Of a stretch of 64,000 nt of DNA, positions 47,576 through 59,374 are shown one piece after another. The notes beneath the pieces were generated by a model. The model had not been told where the DNA came from and ran no database searches. It was given only the letters and a program-made list of their open reading frames with translations. The position numbers and the translations under genes were made by a program. Numbering within the stretch: the first letter of the stretch is position 1; every line of letters starts with the position of its first letter. The stretch is from Dugong dugon (taxonomy: Eukaryota; Chordata; Mammalia; Sirenia; Dugongidae), in the NCBI GenBank assembly GCA_030035585.1, contig CM057463.1:140028736-140092735 (forward strand), given 5' to 3'.

Positions 47576-48330
47576 TTGTATTGTTGCTATTGTGTGCCGT
47601 CCAGTCAGGTCCAACTCATAGCGACCCTATATGCCTCTTTATTTAGGTCCATGCATTTCATTGTATTGTAATTATTTGTCTGTAAGTCTGTCTACTCCAC
47701 TGGGAAATTCACACAGGCAGGAAGTATTATTACTAATCTTGTAATTTCAGTCAGTGTATATTTGTTTAATCTTTTCTAAAAAACGGGGAACAGCTTATCT
47801 GCACAATCCTTTTAATGAACACTTTGTAAACTGTAGAATTTTAGATTGTAAGGCAAAACATTTTCCCCCAAAACACAATAGCTATTTTCCTGATAATAAT
47901 ATATTATTATTTTCCTAATATTAGTTATTCATTTATACAGATTTTAAAACTGTTGCTGTTAGATGCCATTGAGCCATTTCGTAATCATAGTGACCCCGTA
48001 TGTACAGAACAAAACTGTAGAGTTTTCAAGGACGTGACCTTTTGGAAGCAAATTGCCAGTCTTGTCTTTCTAGACACCTCTGGGTGAGTTTGAACCAGCA
48101 ATCTTTCAGCTAGTAGTCGAGCACTTGACGGTTTGCATCACCCAGAGATTCCTTGAGATGCAATTACCTGGCCTGTACCCATTGCTGTTAAGTGAATTCC
48201 TACTCATAGCGACCCTATAAGACATAGTAGAACTGCCCCATATGGTTTCAAGGAGTGCCTGGTGGATTCGAACTGCCGAACTTTTGGTTAGCAGCCGTAG
48301 CTCTTAACTACTATGCCACCAGGGTTTCCA
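47576..48330 (-). mobile_element. Three AfroSINE-type pieces (inverted copies)
   Basis: These are mirrors of the left-arm SINEs: a tail fragment at 47,576-47,630, a diverged AfroSINE at 47,946-48,153 and a younger AfroSINE at 48,167-48,330. The intervening 47,631-47,945 holds unassigned sequence identical to 19,931-20,245. Relative to the left arm the youngest SINE differs by about three or four bases. Confidence 0.85.
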
Positions 48331-48892
48331 TGAGATATAATTATGTACCATAAAATTCACTCTTCTAAAGTGTACAATTCAGTGGTTTTTAGTATGTTCA
48401 CAACTTTATGCAAAAACCACCACTATGTCGTTCAAATATTTTCATTACCCCCAAAATAAACTCCTTATCCACTAGCTGTTATTCTCCATTCTCTATCCCA
48501 CGCCCCCCAGTCTCTGGCAACCCCTGATCTGCCATCTGTCTTTATAGATTTCCTATTCTGGATATGTGATATAAATAGAATCATACATTATGTGACTTTT
48601 TGTGTCTGGCTTCTTTTACTTAGCATAATGATTTCAAGGTTCAGCCATATTGTAGCAAGTATCAGTACTTCATTTCTTTTTATTGCCAAATAATATTCCA
48701 TTACATGGATATACCACATTTTGTTTACCCATTCACCATCTGATGGACAACTGAGTTGTTTCTAGTTTTTGAGTATTATGAATAATTATGCTATGAACTT
48801 TTGCACACACGTTTATATGTGAACAGAAATTTTCAATTTTCTTGGGTATATACCCAAGAGTAGAATTGCTCTATCATACGGTAACTCTATGG
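48331..48892 (-). mobile_element. Ancient L1 3' end (inverted copy, truncated)
   Basis: This is the mirror of 18,984-19,545. It ends abruptly at about 48,892 and is joined to L1 copy C. The last 105 bp are about 90% similar to the left arm, against about 98% for the rest. Confidence 0.75.
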
Positions 48893-49398
48893 ATGTTCTG
48901 TCCTTCACCAAAAGTATTGTGTTGAAGTCTCCAACTACTATTGTGGAGTTTCTATCTCTCTTTCCAATGCCGTTATAGTTTGTTGTATGTATTTTGGAGC
49001 CCTGTCTTTGGGGCATAAATATTTATTATAGTTATGTCCTCCTGATGTATTGACCCTTTAATATGGTGTCCCTCCTTATCCTTTGTGGTAGATTTTACTT
49101 TAAAGTCTACTTTGTCAGAGATTAAGATTGCTACTCCTGCTCTTTTTTGAGTGTTGTTTGTTTGATATATTTTTTTCCATCTTTTGACTTTTCATTTTTT
49201 TGTGTCTTTAAATATAAGGTGTGTCAGTTGTAGGCAACATATAGATGGATCTTGTTTCTTTATCCAATCTGCCAGTCTCTGTCTCTTTATTGGTTTATTT
49301 ATTCCCTTTACACTTGGTGTAATTATTGATAAGTATGAGTTTAGTGCTGTCATTTTGATGTCTTTTTTTGTGTGTGGTTGACAGTTTCTTTGTTCCAT
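48893..49398 (-). pseudogene. L1 copy C ORF2 N-terminal (endonuclease) fragment
   Basis: The frame at 49192-49398 has the endonuclease N-terminus: YLSIITPSVKGINKPIKRQR, then WIKKQDPSICCLQLTH. The usual catalytic ETH reads LTH, so the first catalytic glutamate is lost. The frame at 48813-49016 reaches VVGDFNTILLVKDRTS, just before the junction. The rest of ORF2 is absent. Confidence 0.85.
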
Positions 49399-49737
49399 TT
49401 AATTTTCTGTGCTTAGTTGTTTTTCTTTATGTGTTTCCTTTTCGTTTTTTTCATTGTTGTTGATTTTGTATTTGCTTAGCCTTTATATTTTTCTAGTTTT
49501 TTATTTTGACTTGTAGGATCATTAGTTTCCTTTGTGGTTACCTTAATATTTACTGTTACTTTTCTAAGTTTATACCAGTCTTTTATTTTTTTTGTATCTC
49601 CTTGAATTCTTCCCCTTATGAAAAATCTATGTCTACATTTTTAAGTCCGTTTTGTTTTAATGTTGTTGTCTTTTACATATTGACATCTGTTTTCCCTATT
49701 TTCAGTGTTTTAGCTTTGGTTTATTTTTGTGACTTCT

Positions 49738-50739
49738 CTATCTGGGTTGATATCTGGTTGCTCTGTCCTGTCTTGGGTTGTTATCTGATGTTACTTTAAT
49801 TTGTTTGGTTTGGTTTTTGCAAATTAACTTCTGTTTATCTGGAAATGCCCTAATTTTGCCATCATATTTGAGAGACAGTTTTGCTGGATATATAATTCTT
49901 GGCTGGCAATTTTTTTCCTTCAAGGATTTATATATGTAATCCCATTGACTTCCTGGCTGCATGGTTTCTGCTAAGTAGTCTGAGCTTATTCTTATTGACT
50001 CTCCTTTGTAGATGACTTTTTGTTTATCCCTAGCCACTCTTAAAATTCTCTTTATCTTTGGTTTTGATTATAATATGTCTTGGTGACTTTCTTTTCGGAT
50101 CAACCTTGTGTGGGGTTTGATGAACATCTTGGATAGATATCTTGTCTTCTTTCACGATATCAGGGAAGTTCTCTGCCAACAAATTTTCAACAATTCTCTC
50201 TGTATTTTCTGTTCTCCCCCCCCCCCTTCTGGTACTCTAATCACTAGAAGGTTATTCCTCTTGTTACAGTCCCACATAATTCTTAGGGTTTCTTCAATTT
50301 TTTTAATCCTTTTATCTTATTTTTCCTCAAATAAGTTGGTGTCAAGTGCTTTATCTTCAATCTCACTGATTCTGAATTCCATTGCCTCAGTTCTGCTCCT
50401 ATGACTTTCTATTGAGTTGTCTAATTCTGAAATTTTATTGTTAATCTTCTGGTTTTCTGATTGCTGCCTCCCTACAGATTCTTGCAGCCCGTTAAATTTG
50501 TCATTATGCTCTTCTCTAATCTTTTTAATTTCCTCTATTGCATGTTCTGCATTTTGCTTAATTTCCTTCCTAATTTCTTGAAGGGTTCTGTATGTTAATC
50601 TTTTGTATTCTGCCTCCATTAATTCCAAGATATTTTCCTCCACTGGAAAATTTCTAGATTCTTTATTTTGAGAGCCTACTGAAGCCATCATGGACTGCCT
50701 GTTTATATAATTTGATACTGACTGTTGTCTCCGAGCCAT
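49738..50739 (-). pseudogene. L1 copy C ORF1 remnant
   Basis: The start ATG is at 50,737-50,739 (MARRQQSVSNY). A coiled-coil segment is open to 50,317 (140 codons), ending after FEEK at a stop. The C-terminal domain reappears at 49738-50037 (SDYLAETMQPGSQWDYIYK). A C-rich run near 50,216-50,226 lies in the middle, likely with frameshifts. Confidence 0.88.
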
Positions 50740-52066
50740 CAGTAAGTTATTATATTTATTTATTTTATGTTTGCTTACTGTGTTCTAACTTCTTGTTTTG
50801 TTTTGATATACCCAAATAGGCTGCTCGTATCAGCTAGTTTGATTATTGGCAACCTTGAAGCTCTAATTTCCTATCACCAGGTAGTTTGATCTGTTACTAT
50901 GTATGTGAGCTCAGGAGTCCGCCCACTCCTCCCGTATGGATTCAGCTCAGGTGCCCAGGTAGATAGCCACCAAGGGTGTGGTGTAGGTGCTCACTTAGAG
51001 TCTTATACAGGCATGGGTGATTTGTGTAGGCACTGGAATCTGGATGCAGCAGGGGGACACACTCTAAGCAAGGTAGGGGGCTGACGGCTGCCCCCAAGTG
51101 TCCAAGAGGAAAGCATGTCCCTGTTCCCTAGAGCATATAGGTGGGTGGGTTTTGTAGCCAGACTATGAGCACCCAGTGCTGTTGGCTGTAAGGACTGGGG
51201 GGCACCTCTTATTCTTGGGCCCCCATCGCAGGTGGCTAGGTGGTGTAGGTGGATCCACCAGTTCTCAGGCCCCTGATGTGGATAGGTGAAGACCCTGCTT
51301 AATGAGCAGAGCAGTGACAAATGTCAAGAACCTGACACTTCACAGCTGAAACAGTTGAAGTTAGACTTCATGTATATACCCTGTTGTACTGTGGTAATGC
51401 AGGCCTACACTGTTGAAATGGGCCTACACAAGTCTATGCAGGAGAAAGGCACTCAAAGTAAGTAGATCCTTTATGCCTGAGTCTAGGCAAAGCAGCTGTG
51501 CCTACCCTGATTTCCTGGCTTAGTGGAGCCAGCAGTTTATTTTTTCCCCTGTTTATTTGTTCACTCCCCAAGGCCGGGAGAACGGCTTAGGGTGTGTGAC
51601 AGATCCTACTTCTGGCCCAGGGGACTAGGCAATTGCTTAAGCCAGTCTGGGACCCAGTGAAAAGCAATGGTGGAGAGGTAAATGGGAGAGAAGTTTTTCC
51701 CTTAGGAGGCTGTTTTTGATCCACGTGGTAGGCTGGATGCAAATATTTATCTTTCGGTGATCGAGGGCTGCTTCTTACTGGTTCTGTGTAGATTCTTAGT
51801 GGCTGGGTCTCTTCCAGTGTGGGAAATGTACATCCCAAGCACGCTGAAGAGCTCAGGCTCTCGCCAGGTCAGGTCTGGCAACTCCTTCCTGCTTCCGAAC
51901 AGTCTCTCCCTTCCCCTGCCACTCAGTCTAGTTCCTCAACTTTGCCTTTAATATTCAGGGCTCCTAGATTGTCATATATAATCAAATCACTTGTTTTTTT
52001 GGGTCTTCGTTGTAAGAGGGTCCACCGGAAGCATCTGACTATTCTGCCATCTTGGCCCCTCCTCTC
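50740..52066 (-). promoter_or_regulatory. L1 copy C 5'UTR
   Basis: This is GC-rich relative to the ORFs and has no tandem monomers. The YY1-like core (minus AAGATGGC, plus gccatctt at about 52,048-52,055) sits close to the 5' terminus, as in classical L1 promoters. Activity is inferred only. Confidence 0.65.
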
Positions 52067-52214
52067 TTTTTGTTAATTTTTTATACGACAAAACTTTAAC
52101 AAGGATTTTCATTTGCAAAGCACGGCACTGGGAGCTTTTTATACATCTATGACATATTCTTGGCACATGTACAGCTAAGGTAAGTAATGGAAAGCTAAAG
52201 TTTAAGGAAATATG

Positions 52215-55200
52215 CTGGGCTACACACAAATTCCTGCATGTCTGTCAGTTTATCTTACTGTGGGGGCTTGTGTGTTGCTGTGATGCTGGAAACTATGCCA
52301 CCAGTATTCAAATACCAGCAGGGTCACCCATAGTAGTCAGGCTTCAGCTGAGCTTTCAGACTAACACAGACTATGAAGAAGGACCTGGCAGTCAACTTCT
52401 GAAAAAAAATTAGGCAGTGAAAACTTTATGAATAGCAGTGGAACATAGTCTGATATAGTGCCGGAAGATGGGCCCCTCAGGTTAGAAGGCACTCAAAATA
52501 CGACTGGGAAAGATCTTCCTCCTCAAAGTAGAGTTGTCCTTAATGATGTGGATGGAGTCAAGCTTTTGAGACCTTCATCTGCTGATGTGGAACGACTCAA
52601 AATGAGAAAAAACAGCTGCAAACATCCATTAGTAATCGGAATGTGAAACGTACATAGTACGAATCTAGGAAAATTGGAGGCCATCAAAATGAAATGAAAC
52701 ACGTAAGCATCAATATCCCAGGCACCAGTGAGCTGAAATGGACTGGTATAGGCCATTTTCAATCAGACAATCTTATGGTCTACTATGCCATAAATGACAG
52801 ATTGAAGAGGAATGGTGTCGCATTCATCATCAAAAAGGACGTTTCAAGATCTATCCTGAAGTACAATGCTGTCAGTGACAGGATAATATCCATACACCTA
52901 CAAGAAAGAACAGTTAATACAACTATTATTCAAGTTTACACACCAACCACTAACACCAAACATGAAGAAATTGACCATTTTTACCAACTCCTGCAATCTG
53001 AAATTGATCAAACATGCAGTCAAGATGCATTGATACTTACTGGTGATTGGACTGCAAAAGTTGGAAACAAAAAAAAAACAAAACAATTGGTAGTTGGAAA
53101 ATATGGCCTTCCTGGTAGAAATAATGCCAGAGATTGCATGATAGATTTCTGCAAGACCAACGACTTCTTCATTGCAAATACCTATTTTCACCAACATAAA
53201 TGGTGATTATACATGTGGACCTCACCAGATGGAATACACGGGAATCAAATTGACTTCGTCTGTGGAAAGAGACCATGGGAAAGCTCAACATCATCAGTCA
53301 GAACAAGGCCAGGGGCCGACTATGGAACAGATCATTGTTTGTATGCAAATTCAAGTTGAAGCTGAAGAAAATTACAAGTCCACAGAGCCAAAGTATGACC
53401 TTGAGTATATTTCACCTGAATGTAGAGACCATCTCAAGAATAGATTTGACTCATAAAACACCAAAGACCAAACAACTTTTGGAATGATATCAAGGATATC
53501 ATATATGAAGAAAGCAAAATGTCATTAAAAAGACAAGAAAGAAAGAAAAGACCAAAATGGATGTCAGAAGAGATTCTGAAACTTGCTCTTGAAAGTACAG
53601 TAGCTAAAACGAAAGGAAGAAATGGTGAAGTAAAAGAGGTGAACAGAAGGTTTCAAAGGGCAGCTTGAGAAGACAAAGTAAAATATTATAGTGACATGTG
53701 CAAACACCTAGAGTTAAAAAACCAAAAGGGAAGAACACATCTGGCATTTCTCAAGCTGAAAGAACTGAAGAGAAAATTCAAGCCTCAAGTTGCAATATTG
53801 AAGGATTCTATGGGGAATATATTAAACAATACAGGAAGCAATAAAAGAAGATGGAAGGAATACACAATCACTGTACCAAAAAGAATTGATGTTCAACCAT
53901 TTCAGGAGGTAGTATATGATCAAGAACCCATGGTACTAAAGGAAGAGGTGAAAATTGTATTGAAGGCATTGGTGAAAAACAAGGCTCCAGGAATTAACAG
54001 AATACCAATTGAGATGTTTCAGAAAAGGATGCAATGCTGAAAGAGCTCACTTATCTACACCAAGAAATTTGGAAGAAAGCTACCTCGCCAATCGACTGGA
54101 AGAGATCCATATTTTTGATCCAACAGAATGCAGAAATTATCGAACAATATCATTGATATCACACAGAAGTAAAATTTTGCTGAAGATCATTCAAAAGTGG
54201 TTGCAGCAGTACATCGACAGGTAACCGGCAGAAATTCAAGCCAGATTCAGAAGAGGATGTGGAAGGAGGGATAACACTGCTAACGTCAGATGGACCTTGG
54301 CTAAAAGTATAAAATACCAGAAAGGTGTTTACCTGTGATTTTTGACTACGCAAAGACATTCAACTGTGAGGATTATAACAAACTATGGATAACATTACGA
54401 AGAATGGGAATTCCAGTACACTTAACTGTGCTCATGAGGAACCCGGACATAGACAAAGAGGCAGTTGTTCGAATAGAACAAGGGGATATTGGGTGGTTTA
54501 AATCAGGAAATGTATGTGTTAGGGTTGTATCTTTTCATCCTACTTATTCAGTCTGTATGCTGAGCAAATTATCCGAGAAACTGGACTATATGAAGAACAC
54601 AGCTTCAGGATTGGAGGAAGAATCATTAACAACCTGTGATATGCAGATGACACAACCTTGCTTGCTGAAAGTGAAGAGGACTTGAAGCATTTACTGATGA
54701 AGATCAGAAACTACAGCCTTCAGTAAGGTTTACACCTCAACATAAAGAAAACAAAAATCCTCACAACTGGACCAATAAACTATATCATAATAAATAGCTA
54801 AAATATGAATTTATCAAGGATTTCATTTTACTTGGGTCCACAATTAATGCCCATGGAAGCAGCAGTCAAGAAATCAAATGATGCACTGCATTGGGCAAAT
54901 CTGCTGCAAAAGACCTTCTTAAATTGTTAAAAAGCAAAGATGTCACTTTGAGGACTAAGGTGCACCTGATCGAAGCCATGGTAAAGGTAATTTCAATTGC
55001 CTCATATGCATGCGAAAGCTGGGCAATGAATAAGAACACCTAAGAAGAATTGATGCCTTTGAGTTATGGACTGCCAAAAGAACAAACAAATCTGTCTTGG
55101 AAGAAGTACAACCAGAATGCTCATTAGAAGCAAGGATAACAAGACTTTCTCTCACATACTTTGAACATGTTATCAGGAGGGACTAGTCCCTGGAGAAGGA

Positions 55201-55392
55201 CATCAGTCTTGGTAAAATAGAGGGTCAGCAAAAAAGAGGAAGATCCTCATCGAGATGGATTGACACAGTGGCTGCAACAATGGGCTCAAGCATAACAATT
55301 GTGAGGATGGTGCAGAACCAGGCAGTGTATTGTTCTGTTGAACACAGAGTGGCTATGAGTCAGAACTGACTCAAGGGCACCTAACAACAACA
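52215..55392 (+). mobile_element. RTE-clade LINE, near full length, degenerate
   Basis: This is about 3.2 kb, the usual size of RTE elements. It begins near tctgtcagtttatcttactgtgg and ends in ggctatgagtcagaactgac followed by tcaagggcacctaacaacaac. That tail is essentially the AfroSINE 3' tail, supporting the view that this LINE family supplies the machinery for AfroSINE. The single ORF is broken by stops and frameshifts. Its 5' flank is the end of L1 copy C and its 3' flank is unassigned. Confidence 0.85.
52640..54750 (+). pseudogene. RTE endonuclease and reverse transcriptase remnant
   Basis: The endonuclease part is open at 52694-53206 (170 codons) and includes TTIIQVYTPTTNTKHEEI and LILTGDWTAKVG, where the family usually has GDFNAKVG. 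The RT part is split. KNKAPGINRIPIEMFQ (finger region) lies at 53696-54040. FDYAKTFNCED lies at 54335 onward, with Asn where the catalytic Asp of motif A is expected. The YADDTTLLAESEEDL motif C is in a different frame near 54,640-54,690 and is preceded by a stop. The protein cannot be active as it stands. Confidence 0.85.
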
Positions 55393-56202
55393 GCACGTGT
55401 TAATAGGATTTGTTTTGAGTGAGTGATTAATTGGAACAAAATAAGAGATAGGCAAACTATTGTTATCTTAGACCTTACATTTATATTTTATCTTGATTTT
55501 CTTACTAGGCTATCTGCATTCAGCATGCTGCTAATATTCATGCTTCACTTGTCACTTGTTTTAAGTGTGATCTTAGTTGATGTTTTTAAAAACCAATGAT
55601 ATGATTAGAGCTCCCCCTCTTAGAAGTACCTAGAAGAGGTTCTTAAGCCCTATGAATTGATTTCCTCATTTATAAAATGGAAAGAATATCTACTCACTAA
55701 ATTGTGGAAAGGGTTAAATGAAATGGGCTGTGTAAAATCCTAGAATAATGTGTGACATAGAATAGGCCCTCAGAAAGGTTGAACAACTAGAAATGCCTAT
55801 TGATGGAGTCCTCCAATTAAAAAGACTAAAGTCTTAAGGACATGAAGCATATAAGTGCAAATCTTTTACTTTTATGGTAATGCCAGATTATTTTTCTTTC
55901 TTTTTTTTTTTAATTGTGAGCAAGGGAAACGAATATAACAACTGTTATAGTTTAATTTCAGATTCCCAAAAACGCCTAAAAGGGAGGCTAGAATCTTTTT
56001 TAAATTTTTTAACACAACATAAATATCGTGTGTAGATAGTACGACCTGCTTCACAAACCCAGATAATAAAACTGTTATGCATAGCTCTTATTTTGTTTCA
56101 ATTAATTACTCAATCAAAACAAGTTCATTATCAGGTAGCCCAGGGTATTCCCTTAAACTCCATACTATGCTCTTCCTGATTTAGCGAGAACTCTAGAGAC
56201 TA
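55393..56202. other. Unassigned sequence with a MIR (about 55,655-55,795)
   Basis: The stretch attgatttcctcatttataaaatgg ... gacatagaataggccctcag is a plus-strand MIR 3' part (about 55,655-55,795). The remainder shows no gene or named repeat. A T-rich tract lies at about 55,891-55,912. Confidence 0.55.
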
Positions 56203-56418
56203 ACAAAAACAAAAAACCAAATCCATTGCCGTCATGTCAATTGCGACTCACAGTGACCCTATAGAACAGAGTATAACTACCCCATAGGATTTCCTAGGCT
56301 GTAATCTTTATGGGAAAAGATTGCCAGGTCTTTTCTCCCACAGTGTGGCCAGTGGGTGCAAACCACCATCCTTTCAGTTAGCAGCTGAGTGCTTAACCAC
56401 TGCACCACCAGGGCTCCA
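56203..56418 (-). mobile_element. AfroSINE (reverse orientation)
   Basis: This runs from aaatccattgccgtcatg and cagtgaccctatagaacag through gctgtaatctttatggg and gtgcaaaccaccatcc to gcttaaccactgcaccaccagggctcc, the full SINE in reverse. A-rich text on the left represents the neighbouring flank or a simple tail. Confidence 0.9.
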
Positions 56419-56439
56419 GAGATTGCTCAGTCCCAAATT

Positions 56440-58400
56440 GGTTGATCCTTGCTCAAAGGCCAAAAGGAGAGATAACTGAAGTCTAGGCAGCTCACTGCCA
56501 CCATTGTTTCTCACTGCCATGCACTGATAAAACTTGGTCCCAACAGTTCCTCAGATCCTTGTTAACTTTTGCTGGGCTGGCCCCTGTATTGGCTTCAAGG
56601 ATATCACACACTTGGATTTTCAGAGTAGAGTTTCTGTGTTCACAATAACTTACTCAGCCATTATTGCCTAAGAGCACCACATCACATCTGGGTAGCAGGA
56701 TCCTGAGAAGCTTCTAGTCTAAATAGTAAGTTGTGCCAGACTAGACCTCCTCCTACCAACAACACTTGGGACCTTATGTTGAGCCTGGATTAGCCAAGAC
56801 ATCTCCATTTTCCTAAGGAATCTTTGTTCCCAGCTGTCTCACTGCCCTTCTCCAGTACTGTGTCTTGGTCAGAGCCACCCTAGTCCACCCTGACAGATAC
56901 CCCTAACTTCAAATTTCTGGCCATGCATCCTGGTCCCACTATAGATGTTCATGAACAATGTGATGGTGGGAATTCCTCTCAGTGAACCAAACTTCAAGCA
57001 ATGAAGCTGGCTATTAGTTTTGCCAGAAAGGAATGATGCCACAGGTTCAGAACTACACTAATTCTTGAGCTGAAGCTAATGGTTCTGCTGGATGGTCAGG
57101 GACTTGGAAAGAACACAACTGAAAAACTGGTGACAGTGAGGTATCTGAATGGCCAAAAAAGATATTTTTGTTCCCTATACTCATCAAAACATAAGCTCAG
57201 CAGTGAAAGATTTTAATAATCATGTGGATAAAATGACTTGTTTCACGGGCAGAAGACAGTCTCTTTCCCTAGCCATTCATATCTACACCCAATGGTCTCA
57301 TGAACAAAGTGGCTATGGTGGGAGGTGCAGTAGAGGTTATACACGGGCTAAACAACATGGACTTTCACTCACAAGGCTGACATAGTTATAGCCACTGCTG
57401 AGTGCCCACCTGCCAACGTTAGAGACCAACACCAAGCCCCCGGTATACTTTTATGCCCCTGAAAATCAATCAGTTACCTGGTGAAATATTAATTACCTTG
57501 AATTACTTCCTTTATAGGCAGGGCAAGGTTTTATTCTCTCTAGAACAGACAATTACTCTAGATATGGATTTGGCTTCCCAATCTTTCTGCCAAAATCATA
57601 AACCATGTACTAGCAGAATGCTTGATTTACCATCATGATATTCTACAAAGCACTACTTCTGACCAAGGAAGTTGTTTTATAGCAAATGAAGTGCACCAAT
57701 AGGTCCGTGCTCATGGAATTCACTAAGCATACCATGTTTTCCATCATCCTTAAGTAGCTGGCCTAATAGGCCAGTGAATTGGCCTGTTGAAACCTCAGTT
57801 ACAGTGTCAGCAGGATGACAACATCTTTCAGGGCTGGAACAATTTCCTACAGTATACAATATATTCTCTAAATCAGTGACTGACATATGGTGCTGTTTCT
57901 GCCATAGCCATGATTCACTGTTCTAAGAATCAAGGAGTGGAAATGTGAGTGGCTTTTCTCACTAATATCCAGTGATACCCTAGCAAAAGTTTTGCTTGCC
58001 ATCCCCACATTGGGCTCTGTTGGTTACAGGCCATAGTTTCCAGGGGAAGAATGTGTCACCAGCAGACACAACAATGGTCCTATTATAAGGTAGGTTGGGA
58101 TTTCCACCTGGCAAAGTTAGGATCCTTATGCCAGTCAATTAATAAGCAAAGAAGGGGGTACTGTACTGACTGGGCTGATCGATCTTGACTCAAAGGGAAA
58201 TTGAGGTGAAGACTAGTATGTCTGTAATAGAAGAAATCCCTTGGAGTGCCTCTTATTACTCCCATATCCTATGATTAAAGTCAATAGAAATCTACAACAA
58301 AAAAACAATAACACTGCTAATAGCACTGACCTTTCAGGAATGCATGTTTTGTTCACCCTAGCAAAGAACCTCAACCAGCTTAGGTGGGTGCTTATAGCAA
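56440..58400 (+). mobile_element. Second ERV pol remnant (RNase H-integrase-dUTPase region)
   Basis: This is a plus-strand decayed retroviral internal region with no LTR attached. The frame at 57149-57385 resembles the integrase fragment of the provirus at 12,608-12,835 (shared HEQSGYGGR-type text and KQHGLSLTR against QQHGLRLNQ). Downstream, 57,600-57,900 has integrase-core-like sequence in several frames. Then 58,000-58,270 resembles the dUTPase-like segment by position. It is more eroded than the first provirus. Class is inferred as ERV-L-like. Confidence 0.6.
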
Positions 58401-58514
58401 AAGGAGTATGAAATGGATAGTGGAAATTACAACGATATGACTAGTTGTAGAAACAAAAATTGTAATAGTTAAGGGTATTTCTTCCTTATTTTGATATAAA
58501 CATATTTATGTATA

Positions 58515-59196
58515 TGTGTTGCAAATTGTATTTTCAAAAGATGGCCTCACCCATATGTGAATCGCATCCAACATGCTCTTCTTACAATGTGACTGACACT
58601 CCTCACATTGAGAGGTGGGGAGGGTGATCAGGTTATCTTGATTTGCCTGGGATTTCTTCAGTTTTAAAGACCAATGTCCCAGGAATCTCCCTCAGTTCCA
58701 GGCAAACTGGGAAAACTGGAACCGTCAGCTTCCCTCTCCTGCCCTTGAATCTAGGCAGCAGCTTGTGACTGCCCTAACCAATGAAGTACTGAAGAAGTGA
58801 AGATATAGAACTTCCAAAGTATGTCATAAAAAGTACATAGCTTCTTCCCTTCTCTCTTGTTTCCCTTCTCCTTTTCCTCTTCCTCCTCTCTCTCCCTTTC
58901 AACGCTTTCTTTTGAAACCATGTTGTGAGGAAGTCCAATCCACATGGAAAAACCACAGGGAAGAGGGGTAGGATATTCCAGGCAGCAGCTCAGCATGGCC
59001 TGAGTAAGAGTGATTATTCCAGCCCCTAGCCTCCAAATCTTCCACCTGAGGCATGAGACACAGTGGATTAGAAGTATCACTGTATTCTATCTAAATTCTT
59101 GATCTACAGAAACACTGAAAGAGAAAACTGATTACTGTTGCTTCAAGAAACTAAATTTGGGAATAATTTGTTACACAGAAACAGATAACTGCAACA
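58515..59196 (+). mobile_element. MLT1-like LTR
   Basis: The block begins tgtgttgcaaattgtatttt and ends acagataactgcaaca. Between them are aagatggcctcacc, cctgcccttgaatctaggca, tgtgactgccctaaccaatg, ccatgttgtgaggaagtcca and agtgattattccagccccta, a sequence order I recognise from MLT1-type LTRs of MaLR elements. No internal region is attached. Confidence 0.6.
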
Positions 59197-59374
59197 CTTG
59201 TCCTTTCTACTATCATCTGAGGACCTCTCAGCCTCTGTCTGCCTCTCCATCATCTCTGATGGCTGTGAGAGGTGAAGGCACCAGTACTCACTGAGCCCAA
59301 TCAAACATCAGACAAGGGTGACTCATTTCTCCTGCCTTCTTAATGTTTCCAGGCAAGTCTTAGGAGCATAACAG

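Larger units (their letters stand above)
45226..48892. repeat. Right arm of the large inverted duplication
   Basis: This is the reverse complement of 18,984-22,640 (see that entry for the coordinate rule and mismatch counts). The outer end at about 48,892 is abrupt: homology stops in ctatgg and the sequence becomes the endonuclease region of another minus-strand L1. On the left arm the ancient L1 simply continues, so the right end is the broken one. Confidence 0.93.
48893..52066 (-). mobile_element. LINE-1 (copy C), 5' half of an element
   Basis: This is a minus-strand L1 with its 5' end at about 52,066 (in sense, gaggaggggccaagatggcag, the classic L1 start with a YY1-type AAGATGGC). It has a 5'UTR to 50,740, an ORF1 remnant (50,739 to about 49,738) and only the N-terminal endonuclease part of ORF2 (about 49,398 to 48,893). 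RT and the 3'UTR are missing, cut at the end of the inverted arm. The 5'UTR is unrelated to the monomer type of copies 1, A and E, so this is a different subfamily. Confidence 0.9.

Noticed and set aside
30781-52066. L1 copy B is missing its 5' part and copy C its 3' part, with the cut at nearly the same endonuclease site (ggatgttctgtcc); perhaps two halves of one element.
   Set aside because: Copy B has its own target-site duplication at both ends, so it is a complete 5'-truncated insertion. The two also overlap by about 45 bp and differ in sequence.
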